Source: Chitinophaga pinensis
GTDB taxonomy: Bacteria > Bacteroidota > Bacteroidia > Flavobacteriales_D > Crocinitomicaceae
Direction: 5' to 3'
DNA: 45,535 nt
Assembly (NCBI GenBank): GCA_945883825.1
Contig: CAMCYF010000018.1
Location: forward strand, 1 to 45,535
The notes below the pieces were generated by a model. The model saw nothing but the letters and a program-made list of their open reading frames with translations, made no database searches and was not told the DNA's origin. Made by a program: the position numbers and the translations under genes. Shown piece by piece: positions 1 through 8,358 of the stretch. How positions within the stretch are numbered: position 1 is the first letter of the stretch; each line of letters opens with the position of its first letter.

Positions 1-5
1 AAGCA

Positions 6-647
6 ATGACATTTTCAGGAAAAACACCTTTTATTATTGGAATTTGTGGGGGTAGTGGAGCAGGGAAAACCACTTTATTGCGCAGATTATCTGACATTTT
101 TGGCGAGGTAAGACCTTCTATATTCTCTATGGATAATTATTATTTTCCAAAATCCATGCAACAACTTGACAGTAATGGAATCGTGAATTTTGATTTACCA
201 ACTGCCATTGACGAAGAGCGATTAACTGCAGATTTAAAAAGTTTAATGCAAGGAAAAGCAATTGAAGTCAAAGAGTATTTCTTTAATTCGCCGCCAGACA
301 AAAACGTATTGATTACCATACAACCAAGCGCTTTTATTATTGTTGAGGGCTTGTTTCTCTTTCATTATAAAGAAGTTTTTAAATCGCTGGATTATAGCAT
401 TTTTGTAGATGTGGATCATGCAACACAACTAGACCGGAGAATTTACCGAGACCAAGAAACACGTGGTTATTCTCGAGAAGATATTCTTTACCAATGGGAA
501 AACCATGTTTTACCTTGCTACGCCAATTTTATTGAGCCGTATAAGAATACTTCAGATTTTATTTTTCGGAACGACCAACATGCAGATGGAGATTTTAAGC
601 TCTTAAGTGACAAATTAGCCACTGTTAAATCAGCGTTTAGCCGCTAG
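6..647 (+). CDS. udk: Uridine kinase family protein
   Basis: Predicted P-loop kinase that phosphorylates uridine/cytidine to UMP/CMP in pyrimidine salvage. The 213-residue length fits the family. The Walker A motif GGSGAGKT lies at about residues 15-22, followed by the substrate-site motif DNYYFP near residue 43, a hydrophobic strand ending in VEG (about 114-116), and an RRIYRD motif with a following ETRGYS segment typical of the lid region of Udk. The ATG at 6 is the first possible start in the window; the true upstream context is cut off. It converges with asnS with only 7 bases between the two stop codons. Paralogues acting on phosphoribulose share the fold, but the motifs favour uridine kinase. 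Confidence 0.88.
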   Translation: MTFSGKTPFIIGICGGSGAGKTTLLRRLSDIFGEVRPSIFSMDNYYFPKSMQQLDSNGIVNFDLPTAIDEERLTADLKSLMQGKAIEVKEYFFNSPPDKNVLITIQPSAFIIVEGLFLFHYKEVFKSLDYSIFVDVDHATQLDRRIYRDQETRGYSREDILYQWENHVLPCYANFIEPYKNTSDFIFRNDQHADGDFKLLSDKLATVKSAFSR

Positions 648-654
648 AGAAATT

Positions 655-2103
655 CTAAAAAGATGCATTTTGAGGTGTTCGAGGAAAAGGAATTACATCG
701 CGGATATTTGTCATTCCAGTTACAAACATGATCATTCTTTCAAATCCTAAACCAAATCCAGCATGAGGTGCTGTCCCAAATTTTCGCGTTTCCATATACC
801 AAGATAATTCCTCAGGGTCTATTCCAAATTCTACACATTTCTTATGTAACATCTCATAGCGTTCTTCACGTTGCGAGCCACCCACAATTTCTCCGATTCC
901 AGGAAACAAAACATCCATGGCAGCAACTGTTTTTCCATCATCATTCATGCGCATGTAAAACGCTTTTATTTTTGCTGGATAATCGGTTAAAATCACAGGA
1001 CACTTAAATTCTTTCTCCACTAAATAACGTTCGTGCTCACTTTGTAAGTCAATTCCCCATTCTACAGGATAGTTGAATTTTTTCTTTTTGTAGTGATTTG
1101 AATTCATTAATACTTCAATGGCTTCAGTATATGTTAAGCGCTTAAATGGATTTTCAATCACGAATTTCATTCTTTCAATTAGCGACATTTCCGCGCGTTC
1201 TTGCTGTGGTTTTTGTTGTTGATCTTGCGCATCTCGCTCACTTAAGAACGTTAAATCTTCTTTGCAGTTTTCCATAACATAGCTGCAAATATATTTCAAG
1301 AAGGCCTCTGTTAAATCCATATTGTCTTTCAAATCATTAAAGGCAACTTCCGGTTCTATCATCCAAAATTCTGCTAAATGCCTTGAAGTGTTAGAGTTTT
1401 CTGCGCGAAATGTAGGTCCAAAAGTATATACTTGCCCCAAAGCTAAGGCCGCTAATTCAGCTTCCAATTGACCTGAAACCGTTAAGTTGACTTGCTTCCC
1501 AAAAAAATCTTCCTTGTAATTTATTGTTCCATCCTCATTCAATGAAGGATTTTTTGGGTCGAGGGTAGAAACACGGAACATTTCTCCAGCTCCTTCCGCA
1601 TCAGATCCTGTTATGATTGGCGTGTGTAGGTTGAAAAAACCTCTGTCGTTAAAAAATTTATGAATTGCAAAGGAAACAGCATGTCTAATTCTAAATACTG
1701 CACCAAAAGTATTGGTTCTAAAACGCAAATGTGCCTGCTCACGCAAAAACTCTAAACTGTGACGCTTTGGCTGCATTACTGTTTTTTGAATATCATCTGG
1801 ATGTGCGTCGCCAATAAGTTCAATGCTTGTGACTTGCAATTCTACTGCTTGTCCTGCGCCATGTGAAGCGATTAAAGTGCCACTTAATGAAACACAAGCT
1901 GCTGTTGTAATCCGCTTGAGAAGGGCATCGTCAAATTTTTCAAAATCAACAACTGCTTGTAAAGAGGCAAGGCAGGAACCATCATTAATTTGAATGAAAC
2001 GATTGCTTCTAAACGCCCGCACCCAACCTTTGACTGTTATTTCACTTCCTAATTGAATTCCGGCAGAATTTTCAAGTAAACTCTTTATTTTTAATCGTTC
2101 CAT
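655..2103 (-). CDS. asnS: Asparagine--tRNA ligase
   Basis: Class II aminoacyl-tRNA synthetase that charges tRNA-Asn. 482 residues, normal length. An N-terminal OB-fold anticodon-binding domain (about residues 15-105, with [13 protein letters not shown]) precedes the catalytic domain. Motif 2 is visible as [25 protein letters not shown] sequence (RAEN, SRHLAEF), and motif 3 as [12 protein letters not shown] close to the C-terminus, ending in the signature IRDVIPFPR. The asparagine-type motif 2 separates it from AspRS and LysRS. The start is fixed by alignment of the OB fold with known AsnS N-termini, and a TAAATTTG promoter box sits only 4 bases upstream, so the transcript is probably leaderless or nearly so. 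Confidence 0.96.
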   Translation of the reverse strand: MERLKIKSLLENSAGIQLGSEITVKGWVRAFRSNRFIQINDGSCLASLQAVVDFEKFDDALLKRITTAACVSLSGTLIASHGAGQAVELQVTSIELIGDAHPDDIQKTVMQPKRHSLEFLREQAHLRFRTNTFGAVFRIRHAVSFAIHKFFNDRGFFNLHTPIITGSDAEGAGEMFRVSTLDPKNPSLNEDGTINYKEDFFGKQVNLTVSGQLEAELAALALGQVYTFGPTFRAENSNTSRHLAEFWMIEPEVAFNDLKDNMDLTEAFLKYICSYVMENCKEDLTFLSERDAQDQQQKPQQERAEMSLIERMKFVIENPFKRLTYTEAIEVLMNSNHYKKKKFNYPVEWGIDLQSEHERYLVEKEFKCPVILTDYPAKIKAFYMRMNDDGKTVAAMDVLFPGIGEIVGGSQREERYEMLHKKCVEFGIDPEELSWYMETRKFGTAPHAGFGLGFERMIMFVTGMTNIRDVIPFPRTPQNASF

Positions 2104-2107
2104 GGTG

Positions 2108-2115
2108 CAAATTTA
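2108..2115 (-). promoter_or_regulatory. -7 promoter box of asnS
   Basis: TAAATTTG on the minus strand matches the Bacteroidota -7 consensus TAnnTTTG exactly. It ends 4 bases before the asnS ATG, so transcription should begin at or next to the start codon. No clear -33 TTG was found. Confidence 0.55.
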
Positions 2116-2217
2116 TGTTTTTATAGGAAATAATCTGCAAGAAACTGGCAGGATTTACCAAGTTAGCAGTTGTAAGACAAAATAAATTCAGAATTACTCT
2201 TTACAGATAAAGCCTAT

Positions 2218-2781
2218 TTATTTTCCGTTCCAGTGAGTCATTGTTAAATCGAGACCCTGAACACAAAAACTTTTTATAAATTCTGTAGCCACAGAAATCC
2301 TGGCTGGCAATTCTATTACTTGATCTTTTGTCCATTGTCCAAGCACATAATCTGATTGCCGGCCCTTTGCAAAATCATTTCCAACACCAAAACGCAAGCG
2401 AGCATACTCAGTTGATTTTAATGTTTCTTGGATGTCTTTTAAACCATTATGTCCGCCGTCACTTCCTTTCGCTTTCATGCGTAATTTGCCGAATGGAAGC
2501 GCAATATCATCGGTAATTACCAATAAATTTTCTATCGGAATTTTTTCTGCTTGCAGCCAATAATTAAGGGCTTTTCCAGATAGATTCATGTAAGTTATTG
2601 GCTTTATGAAAACAAGCGTTTTTCCCTTGAATTTTCCTTCAGCCCTAAACGCTGCTTTGTTAAGAGTGAAATCTGCTTTTAGTTCTTTGGCGAGTTCATC
2701 AACAACCTTAAATCCGATGTTGTGTCTGGTTTCTTCGTATTCAGAACCGGGATTCCCTAAGCCTACAAGTAGAAATTTCAT
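2218..2781 (-). CDS. pth: Peptidyl-tRNA hydrolase
   Basis: Cleaves peptidyl-tRNA released from stalled ribosomes, recycling tRNA. The 187-residue protein carries the family landmarks: LVGLGNPG at residues 5-12 with substrate-binding Asn10, catalytic His20 in TRHNIG, Asn66 in MNLSG, Asp91/92 in VITDDIALPFG, and the GSDGGHNGLK motif near residue 110. The start ATG at 2781 gives the canonical N-terminus. It is the last gene of a leftward cluster headed by the pseudouridine synthase; the preceding stop is 9 bases upstream. Grouping with an rRNA modification enzyme fits a translation-related operon. Confidence 0.95.
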   Translation of the reverse strand: MKFLLVGLGNPGSEYEETRHNIGFKVVDELAKELKADFTLNKAAFRAEGKFKGKTLVFIKPITYMNLSGKALNYWLQAEKIPIENLLVITDDIALPFGKLRMKAKGSDGGHNGLKDIQETLKSTEYARLRFGVGNDFAKGRQSDYVLGQWTKDQVIELPARISVATEFIKSFCVQGLDLTMTHWNGK

Positions 2782-2790
2782 GCCTTTATT

Positions 2791-3651
2791 TTACCAATTT
2801 GGACAGGTATTACAATCATCTTTTGCTCGAAGATAAAAAATTCCACCAAGTACAATGTCACTTTGAAAATACCCCAAAGATTGTCGTGCGTATGCGTATG
2901 GGTCATTCCCTCGCGTTTTGACACGATGTTGGTATAAAAATCCCACGCTATTATTTGCCTGAAGAAAGAAATGTCTAAAAAACTCTAAACGCAAGCCAAG
3001 ATGCGCTGATGCGCCAACTCCGGACATTGACAAAGTCGTCATGGATTTTTCGCCAGCAAAGGTGAAATCATTATAGTTTAAAACAAGTCCAGCGCCAAGA
3101 CCTGAAACAGAGTAGATAGCAAAAGCATTACTCCCACGGACTAATTTATCAATGTGACTAATTTCTGCACGAATATAATTCATCCCATTCGTGTTTTCGT
3201 AATGAAGGATTGATTCATCTGTAGTTACAGGTTCTGCATTGTAATCTCCAGACCAATTTGATATTGGATCAATTAAGGGATTTATTCTTCCAGATAATAG
3301 ATACGTTGGTCCATGAACTATAACATATTTCATGTGGTCGTAACCAAAAGAAAGCGCCCATTTTTTTTTAAAATTAAAGCCTATTCTGGCGTTAAATTGG
3401 GGAACTGTAAGTGTTGATGGATCTACATATGTTATAAAATCTGGAGAAGGCCGGTCAGTTGCTTGAACTCCCGCCAAGGAAAAATCATATCCCGGACCAA
3501 AAAAACTTATTTTGCTGTCAGTATAAAAACTTCGATTGTAGCCCCAATAAACAAACATAGCGCGCTTTGCTTGTGAATCTTTACTTGTTTTTTGACTTGC
3601 ACCAAGAAACGGTAAAAAGATTAAAAATGATATAAAAATTAAGGTTTTCAT
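2791..3651 (-). CDS. Putative outer-membrane beta-barrel protein
   Basis: Unrecognised protein of 286 residues with a clear signal peptide (MKTLIFISFLIFLPFLGASQ) followed by alternating hydrophobic/polar stretches and many aromatic residues, suggesting an outer-membrane beta-barrel of the kind common in Bacteroidota. The C-terminus has a CNTC pair. An in-frame ATG exists at 3672, but the ATG at 3651 is preferred: it directly begins the signal peptide and overlaps the stop of the preceding lipoprotein gene as ATGA, matching the other junctions in this cluster. Fold assignment is inference from composition only. Confidence 0.7.
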   Translation of the reverse strand: MKTLIFISFLIFLPFLGASQKTSKDSQAKRAMFVYWGYNRSFYTDSKISFFGPGYDFSLAGVQATDRPSPDFITYVDPSTLTVPQFNARIGFNFKKKWALSFGYDHMKYVIVHGPTYLLSGRINPLIDPISNWSGDYNAEPVTTDESILHYENTNGMNYIRAEISHIDKLVRGSNAFAIYSVSGLGAGLVLNYNDFTFAGEKSMTTLSMSGVGASAHLGLRLEFFRHFFLQANNSVGFLYQHRVKTRGNDPYAYARQSLGYFQSDIVLGGIFYLRAKDDCNTCPNW

Positions 3652-4340
3652 CTCGCAATTATTTTTATCCATTCTTCTTGAGAAAGTATTTTTTCCAAAC
3701 GGAAATGTGCTTTTTTGTCTTTGCTAAACCATTCCACTAAGCCCAATCCTTCTGCAAATAAAGAAAGCATTTCAGCTTGATTAGCTTGTTCTTTTCTTGT
3801 GTATGGATTTAATACTGTTTGGATTATTTTATCACTGAAAACTAATGTTTTTGTATTTTTTTCTAGAATAACTATTGATTTTTTTTCTAGAAATTTTCTT
3901 TTCTTTTCATATAAAATAACTGTTGAATCTGTAAGTCCTGAAAATTTTGACGCAAACCAAAGCTCTTCGTTCAGATCCATGGGGAATAAGCCGTTTTTAT
4001 AAATAAATGCTTTTTCTTTTTGTTGAAAGCGATTTACAACCATGTGATCTAAGACATTTAACGAGTCAATATTATAATTTAGAGCTTCTAAAATTCTAAA
4101 ATCGCTCGAATAACGCTCAACAATTATGTGATCTCCTGCTTGATCAGTAATCGTATAAATACGATGAAATTCTTCCTCTAATCCATTCACGATATTTCTA
4201 TATAAATAGACTTGTGGTTCCGATTGAAGCTGATAAAAATAAGCTGCATTTGGATTTATAGATGTAAAATCTGGTTTAGAAGTACAGCCGAAAAATAAAA
4301 TAGGAGTTAAACCTAAAAATAGCAAGCGCAAATAACTCAT
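3648..4340 (-). CDS. Hypothetical lipoprotein
   Basis: 230-residue protein of unknown function. The N-terminus is a lipoprotein signal with lipobox LFFGC and lipidated Cys19. The rest is mixed alpha/beta with no motif I recognise; it is lysine-rich towards the end. It overlaps the pseudouridine synthase upstream by ATGA and the outer-membrane-like gene downstream by ATGA, so the three are almost certainly co-translated. Pairing with the next gene suggests a cell-envelope role for both, but nothing here points to a specific task. Confidence 0.75.
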   Translation of the reverse strand: MSYLRLLFLGLTPILFFGCTSKPDFTSINPNAAYFYQLQSEPQVYLYRNIVNGLEEEFHRIYTITDQAGDHIIVERYSSDFRILEALNYNIDSLNVLDHMVVNRFQQKEKAFIYKNGLFPMDLNEELWFASKFSGLTDSTVILYEKKRKFLEKKSIVILEKNTKTLVFSDKIIQTVLNPYTRKEQANQAEMLSLFAEGLGLVEWFSKDKKAHFRLEKILSQEEWIKIIAR

Positions 4341-5227
4341 TTTGTCATCTTTAAAAATGATACTTCTTGTTCAGTTAAGTGACGGTAATACCCTCGAGGC
4401 AGATCTTTTTTTGTAAGCCCTGCATATTGCACGCGGTCTAATTTTACAATCTGGAACCCCAATGCTTCAATAAGTCGACGGACAACTTGTTGCTTTCCAG
4501 AGCGAATTTCAACACCTACTTCTCTCGAAGTTCCGCCTTCTACATATTCTGCTTTTTCTGCTTTTGTCTTGCCGTCTTCTAAGTCTATTCCTTTTAAAAG
4601 TTTTTCTAAATCTTCTTTTGAAACAGGTTTATTCACTTCTATATGGTACATTTTTGCTGCTTGGTAGCGAGGATGCGTTAATTTCTTCGCCATGTCACCA
4701 TCATTGGTAAATAACAACAGGCCTGTTGTATCTTTTTCCATTTTTCCCATCGGAAAAATTTGTTCCTTACACGCTTTATTTACAAGCGACATTACTGTTT
4801 TTCGACCTCTTGGATCGTCTATGGCGGTAATATAACCCTTAGGTTTATTCAATAAAACATAGCGCTTGGTTCCAAGATTAATCGTTTCTCCATCGTATTG
4901 AATAACATCTGTAGGCTGGATTTTGAATCCTAATTCCGTGACAACTTTTCCATTGACACTAACAACACCTGTTTGAATTAAAACATCCGCTTCCCTACGA
5001 GAGCAAATTCCAGCATTTGACATGTATTTATTCAATCGAACATTCTCTTCTCTAAAAGACGGAAGAGGATCTCCTTTTTTAACTTTTATTTTATAATCTA
5101 TGTACTTTCGTTTGTCCCTATCAGTTACTGTTTTCGTTTTGTCAAGCGGAGTTTTCTCCTTTACTTTCTTAGAAATACTTCGAGAGCTAACAGGGGTTTT
5201 TTGTACGGTAGGTTTTTTTGTTCTCAT
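4337..5227 (-). CDS. RsuA/RluB-family pseudouridine synthase with Glu in place of catalytic Asp
   Basis: Predicted 16S/23S rRNA pseudouridine synthase. A basic, low-complexity N-terminal extension (about 60 residues, rich in Lys/Thr/Ser) precedes an S4 RNA-binding domain (VRLNKYMSNAGICSRREAD, residues 63-81) and the catalytic domain starting at LLNKPKGY (125-132). The family signature normally reads GRLDxx[ST]xGLLLxTNDG; here it is GKMEKDTTGLLLFTNDG, so the catalytic aspartate position is Glu164. The rest of the fold, including VRRLIEALG near residue 250, looks intact. It heads an operon with a lipoprotein, an outer-membrane-like protein and pth. Function as RluB/RluE/RluF-like enzyme is likely by fold, uncertain by active site. 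Confidence 0.85.
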   Translation of the reverse strand: MRTKKPTVQKTPVSSRSISKKVKEKTPLDKTKTVTDRDKRKYIDYKIKVKKGDPLPSFREENVRLNKYMSNAGICSRREADVLIQTGVVSVNGKVVTELGFKIQPTDVIQYDGETINLGTKRYVLLNKPKGYITAIDDPRGRKTVMSLVNKACKEQIFPMGKMEKDTTGLLLFTNDGDMAKKLTHPRYQAAKMYHIEVNKPVSKEDLEKLLKGIDLEDGKTKAEKAEYVEGGTSREVGVEIRSGKQQVVRRLIEALGFQIVKLDRVQYAGLTKKDLPRGYYRHLTEQEVSFLKMTK

Positions 5228-5237
5228 AATATAGCTA

Positions 5238-5245
5238 CAAAGATA
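5238..5245 (-). promoter_or_regulatory. -7 promoter box of the pseudouridine synthase operon
   Basis: TATCTTTG on the minus strand, an exact TAnnTTTG match, 10 bases before the ATG at 5227. The leader would be only a few bases long. No convincing -33 TTG. Confidence 0.55.
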
Positions 5246-5331
5246 AGGAAAGAGAAGTGAATGTTGCTAATATCATGTTTTTTCAAAAAATTGAAAGGCT
5301 AGAAATACAAAAAAATAAATTTTTGAATTCC

Positions 5332-5339
5332 TATCTTTG
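5332..5339 (+). promoter_or_regulatory. -7 promoter box upstream of small membrane protein
   Basis: TATCTTTG matches TAnnTTTG exactly and ends 4 bases before the ATG at 5344. This argues that the in-frame ATG at 5257, which lies upstream of the box, is not used. Confidence 0.5.
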
Positions 5340-5343
5340 CTCT

Positions 5344-5544
5344 ATGCTCGAAGATGAAAAAATAAATTTAAGGCAATTTCTGCCTTTGAAATACAGTAAA
5401 ATGTATGTTTTCCGCTTTTGTGTTTACTTTCTTTCTTTTATAATCGCTTTTTATCTGCTGTTTTACCAAAATAAAAATAATAATAATAAACCTAAAGCCA
5501 AATCTGCTCCACGTGAAATTCCCATAAAACAAATCGAACCTTAA
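5344..5544 (+). CDS. Small single-pass membrane protein
   Basis: 66-residue protein of unknown function when started at the ATG at 5344; a longer frame opens at 5257 but would include the promoter box. A single hydrophobic segment (about residues 20-41, VFRFCVYFLSFIIAFYLLFY) is followed by a basic Asn/Lys-rich stretch and a Pro-rich tail. The stop overlaps the next ATG in TAATG, so it is translationally coupled to the DUF2141 protein. An even later start at the ATG at 5401 would remove the cytoplasmic N-terminus and cannot be excluded. It could be a small anchor or accessory protein for its neighbour, which is inference only. Confidence 0.5.
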   Translation: MLEDEKINLRQFLPLKYSKMYVFRFCVYFLSFIIAFYLLFYQNKNNNNKPKAKSAPREIPIKQIEP

Positions 5545-5951
5545 TGAAACTGCTATTTTTAACTTTTATTTTGCTTTTTTCTGGTGTAAAAACACACAAG
5601 CTTTCCATACATATTTCAGGGATTTCAAAAATAAAAGGCAGCTTATTTATTGCCATATATAGGGCAACTGATGATTTTCCAGTTTTCGGAAAACAATTCA
5701 AGGGAATTGTAAAAGAAGTAGAAGGAAAATCGCAAAATTATACCTTCGATGATTTACCCGAGGGAGAATATGCTCTTGCTATTTATCAGGATGAAAACAG
5801 AAATAAAATTCTAGATAAAAATCTACTAGGTGTTCCAACAGAAATTTACGGATTTTCAAATAATGCAAGGCGCTCCTTTAGTGCACCATCATTTCAGGAG
5901 GCAAAATTTAAGTTAAATAAAGACCTGCAACAAACTGTTTTTTTGAAGTAA
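5544..5951 (+). CDS. DUF2141 domain secreted protein
   Basis: 135-residue exported protein of the DUF2141 family, function unknown. A signal peptide (residues 1-17) is followed by the family pattern: GSLFIAIYR near residue 32, LPEGEYALAIYQDENRN (about 76-92), LDKNLLGVPTEIYGFSNNAR and a final FQEAKF block. The length equals typical members, so the domain is complete. It is joined to the small membrane protein upstream by a TAATG overlap. The beta-rich domain probably sits in the periplasm or on the outer membrane. ispG follows after about 95 bases with its own promoter. Confidence 0.85.
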   Translation: MKLLFLTFILLFSGVKTHKLSIHISGISKIKGSLFIAIYRATDDFPVFGKQFKGIVKEVEGKSQNYTFDDLPEGEYALAIYQDENRNKILDKNLLGVPTEIYGFSNNARRSFSAPSFQEAKFKLNKDLQQTVFLK

Positions 5952-6013
5952 ACATTTTTACATTAATAAAATATTTGGGATAGATATAACTTATCATACA
6001 AACTAATTCTTCT

Positions 6014-6021
6014 TAACTTTG
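6014..6021 (+). promoter_or_regulatory. -7 promoter box of ispG
   Basis: TAACTTTG fits TAnnTTTG and lies 25 bases before the ispG ATG, leaving a leader of roughly 20 bases. No strong -33 element is visible. Confidence 0.5.
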
Positions 6022-6046
6022 TTTTTGAAAAAGATAGTTAGCTAAA

Positions 6047-7969
6047 ATGCCCATTAATTTTCCATCTTATTGCTTTGACTTATTTAACCGTAAGCGCCTT
6101 AATACAAGCGAAGTTCGTATTGGCACCGTTTTAATTGGTGGTGAAAATCCTCTTTGTTTGCAATCCATGACAACAACTAACACTATGGATACTGAGAAAT
6201 CAGTTGCGCAATCCATTCGAATGATTGATGCAGGTTGTGAAATTGTTCGCTTAACGGCACCAAGTAAAAACGAAGCTTTAAATCTAAAAAACATTCGTGC
6301 TTCACTCATAGAAAAAGGTTATTCGGCGCCACTGGTTGCAGACATTCATTTTACCCCAAATGCCGCAGAAATTGCTGCTACACTTGTTGATAAAGTTCGT
6401 GTAAACCCCGGGAATTATGCTGACAAAAAGAAATTTGAGGAAATAATATATACCGATGAAAGTTACGAAGAGGAATTAATACGTATCGAACAGAAATTTA
6501 CACCCCTCGTGCTTCTTTGCAAGGAAAACGGAACCGCAATGCGCATAGGAACCAACCACGGTTCGCTTTCAGATCGTATTTTGAGCCGTTATGGTGATAC
6601 GCCTGAAGGAATGGTGGAATCTGCCATGGAATTTATACGCATTTGCGAAAAAAACAATTATTTTGAACTTGTTATTTCAATGAAAGCAAGCAATACCTTA
6701 GTAATGGTGCAAGCATACCGTCTTTTGGCTGCTCAAATGCTAAAAAATGAACGGTGTTATCCGCTGCATTTGGGGGTTACAGAAGCTGGAGATGGCGAAG
6801 ACGGACGCATAAAGTCAGCCGTTGGAATTGGTGCCTTATTGGAGGATGGCTTAGGCGATACGATTCGTGTTTCTCTTACAGAAGAACCAGAATTTGAAAT
6901 TCCTGTTGCACGAAAATTAGCAGAGAAATATAAAAACGAAAATCACTTTCCTTTGGCAGCATTTTCTGGTGTTTTGCCCTACGACCCATTTTCTTACACT
7001 CGGCGAATAGCAAAAAGCATTCAAAATGTTGGAGGAAAAAACGTACCTGTTGTAGTGGCCGATTGCTCGAAAAAACAAGAAATTTCACCTGCAAATTTTT
7101 ATGGATTTGGGTATAATTATTCAGTTCCATTAGACAAATGGAATCTTCAAGATTTAGCAGCTGATTACGTGTATATTGGAGAAAATAAACTTAATTTCGA
7201 AGTACCTGGTACTTTGGGTGTAATCTGCGATCATGAAAATTGGAGTGCTAATTATAGCAAAAAATCAGGGTTTTATCCACTTATTTCAGTGGCTGATTTG
7301 GATAAATTATCTAGAGATACTATTGCCTTTTGTATTTTAAAAGCTGAGGAAGAAATTCCTGCTAAAATAGGAGATTTCCCAAATTTAATTTTAGTGGTAA
7401 CAAGTGATTTTTCGAATAAAACTCAGTTATTTCGCAAATTTTTTATCGCGCTTTCGAGAATGAATTTTGAGTACCCCGTTCTTCTTCAATACAACTCTGA
7501 GGAAAAAGATTCAGAAACATTTATCTTGAATGTTTCGAGTGATGCTGGATCAATTTTAATTGATGGTTTTGGTGACGGACTTTGGCTAAAATCAATCCAA
7601 GCGCCAACCCTTGTAAATGCTACTAGTTTTGGGATTTTGCAAGCCACACGAACTCGGATTTCAAAAACAGAGTACATCTCGTGCCCTTCTTGTGGTAGAA
7701 CTTTATTTGATTTACAAGAAACTACGACAAAAATTCGCCAGCGAACAGCGCATTTAAAAGGACTTAAGATTGGTATAATGGGTTGTATTGTCAATGGCCC
7801 CGGAGAAATGGCAGACGCTGATTATGGCTATGTTGGCACAGGCCCTGGGAAAATTAATCTCTATAAAGAAAGAAATGTTGTTAGGAAGAATGTTGCTGAA
7901 GCTGAAGCAGTACAAGCATTAATCGACCTCATCAAAGAAAATGGCGATTGGGTGGAATTAACCCATTGA
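6047..7969 (+). CDS. ispG: 4-hydroxy-3-methylbut-2-enyl diphosphate synthase (large type)
   Basis: Penultimate enzyme of the non-mevalonate (MEP) isoprenoid pathway; converts ME-cPP to HMBPP using a [4Fe-4S] cluster. 640 residues, the long form known from Bacteroidota, Chlamydiae and plants. The N-terminal TIM barrel starts at about residue 15 and includes QSMTTTNTMD and RVNPGNY; a long inserted domain occupies about residues 290-520; the C-terminal cluster domain has Cys546 and Cys549 (CPSCGR) and Cys580, with Glu587 in VNGPGE. All expected ligands are present. The product feeds carotenoid synthesis, whose late genes lie about 2-5 kb downstream. Own promoter, monocistronic by appearance. Confidence 0.95.
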   Translation: MPINFPSYCFDLFNRKRLNTSEVRIGTVLIGGENPLCLQSMTTTNTMDTEKSVAQSIRMIDAGCEIVRLTAPSKNEALNLKNIRASLIEKGYSAPLVADIHFTPNAAEIAATLVDKVRVNPGNYADKKKFEEIIYTDESYEEELIRIEQKFTPLVLLCKENGTAMRIGTNHGSLSDRILSRYGDTPEGMVESAMEFIRICEKNNYFELVISMKASNTLVMVQAYRLLAAQMLKNERCYPLHLGVTEAGDGEDGRIKSAVGIGALLEDGLGDTIRVSLTEEPEFEIPVARKLAEKYKNENHFPLAAFSGVLPYDPFSYTRRIAKSIQNVGGKNVPVVVADCSKKQEISPANFYGFGYNYSVPLDKWNLQDLAADYVYIGENKLNFEVPGTLGVICDHENWSANYSKKSGFYPLISVADLDKLSRDTIAFCILKAEEEIPAKIGDFPNLILVVTSDFSNKTQLFRKFFIALSRMNFEYPVLLQYNSEEKDSETFILNVSSDAGSILIDGFGDGLWLKSIQAPTLVNATSFGILQATRTRISKTEYISCPSCGRTLFDLQETTTKIRQRTAHLKGLKIGIMGCIVNGPGEMADADYGYVGTGPGKINLYKERNVVRKNVAEAEAVQALIDLIKENGDWVELTH

Positions 7970-8017
7970 TATTTGTAACTAAGTTTTATATTTACACTAC
8001 ACTATAAAAATGAACCT

Positions 8018-8353
8018 ATGAAAAAATTACTTGTTTTAAGCGCAATTTTATTGTTTTTAGGAACAACAAATGCTCAGAAAGTTTTTTCTGTTAAATACCA
8101 AAGTCAAGCGGACGTAAAAGTTTTTGTTGTAAAATACGAGAGTCAAGCTGACCTTAAAGTGTATAAGGTAGACTATGAAAGTCAAGCTGGAAGTAACGAT
8201 GGAAAATGGTTTTTCGTGAACTACGAAAGCCAAGCGAAGAAAAAACTCTTTTTTGTAGATTACGAAAGTCAAGCTGATTTAAAAATCTTTTTTGTTGATT
8301 ACCAAAGTCAAGCTGGCTGGAAAAACAGTTCTAAAAAACAACTCCTGTATTAA
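8018..8353 (+). CDS. DUF6150 secreted short-repeat protein
   Basis: 111-residue protein with signal peptide (residues 1-20, ending NAQ) followed almost entirely by six short repeats of the form [FV]xVxYxSQA, spaced 13 to 19 residues apart. This matches the DUF6150 family of Bacteroidota, whose function is unknown. Each repeat could form a beta-strand with a turn at SQA, giving a small solenoid or fibre-like fold. The coding repeats are also strongly alike at DNA level. It lies between ispG and pnuC, with pnuC beginning 5 bases after its stop, so the two may be co-transcribed. Confidence 0.8.
   Translation: MKKLLVLSAILLFLGTTNAQKVFSVKYQSQADVKVFVVKYESQADLKVYKVDYESQAGSNDGKWFFVNYESQAKKKLFFVDYESQADLKIFFVDYQSQAGWKNSSKKQLLY
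8077..8314 (+). repeat. Six tandem coding repeats around a TAyrAAAGyCAAGC core
   Basis: Six copies of a core reading approximately TAyGAAAGTCAAGC encode Y-E/Q-S-Q-A. Five copies contain AGTCAAGC exactly and one has AGCCAAGC. Spacing is variable (about 39-57 bases) but always keeps the reading frame, so copy number could change without frameshift. Confidence 0.75.
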
Positions 8354-8358
8354 AACAC

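Noticed and set aside
8018-8353. CRISPR-like or non-coding tandem array
   Set aside because: Repeats are in frame within a protein with signal peptide and follow the codon phase; spacers are too short and variable.
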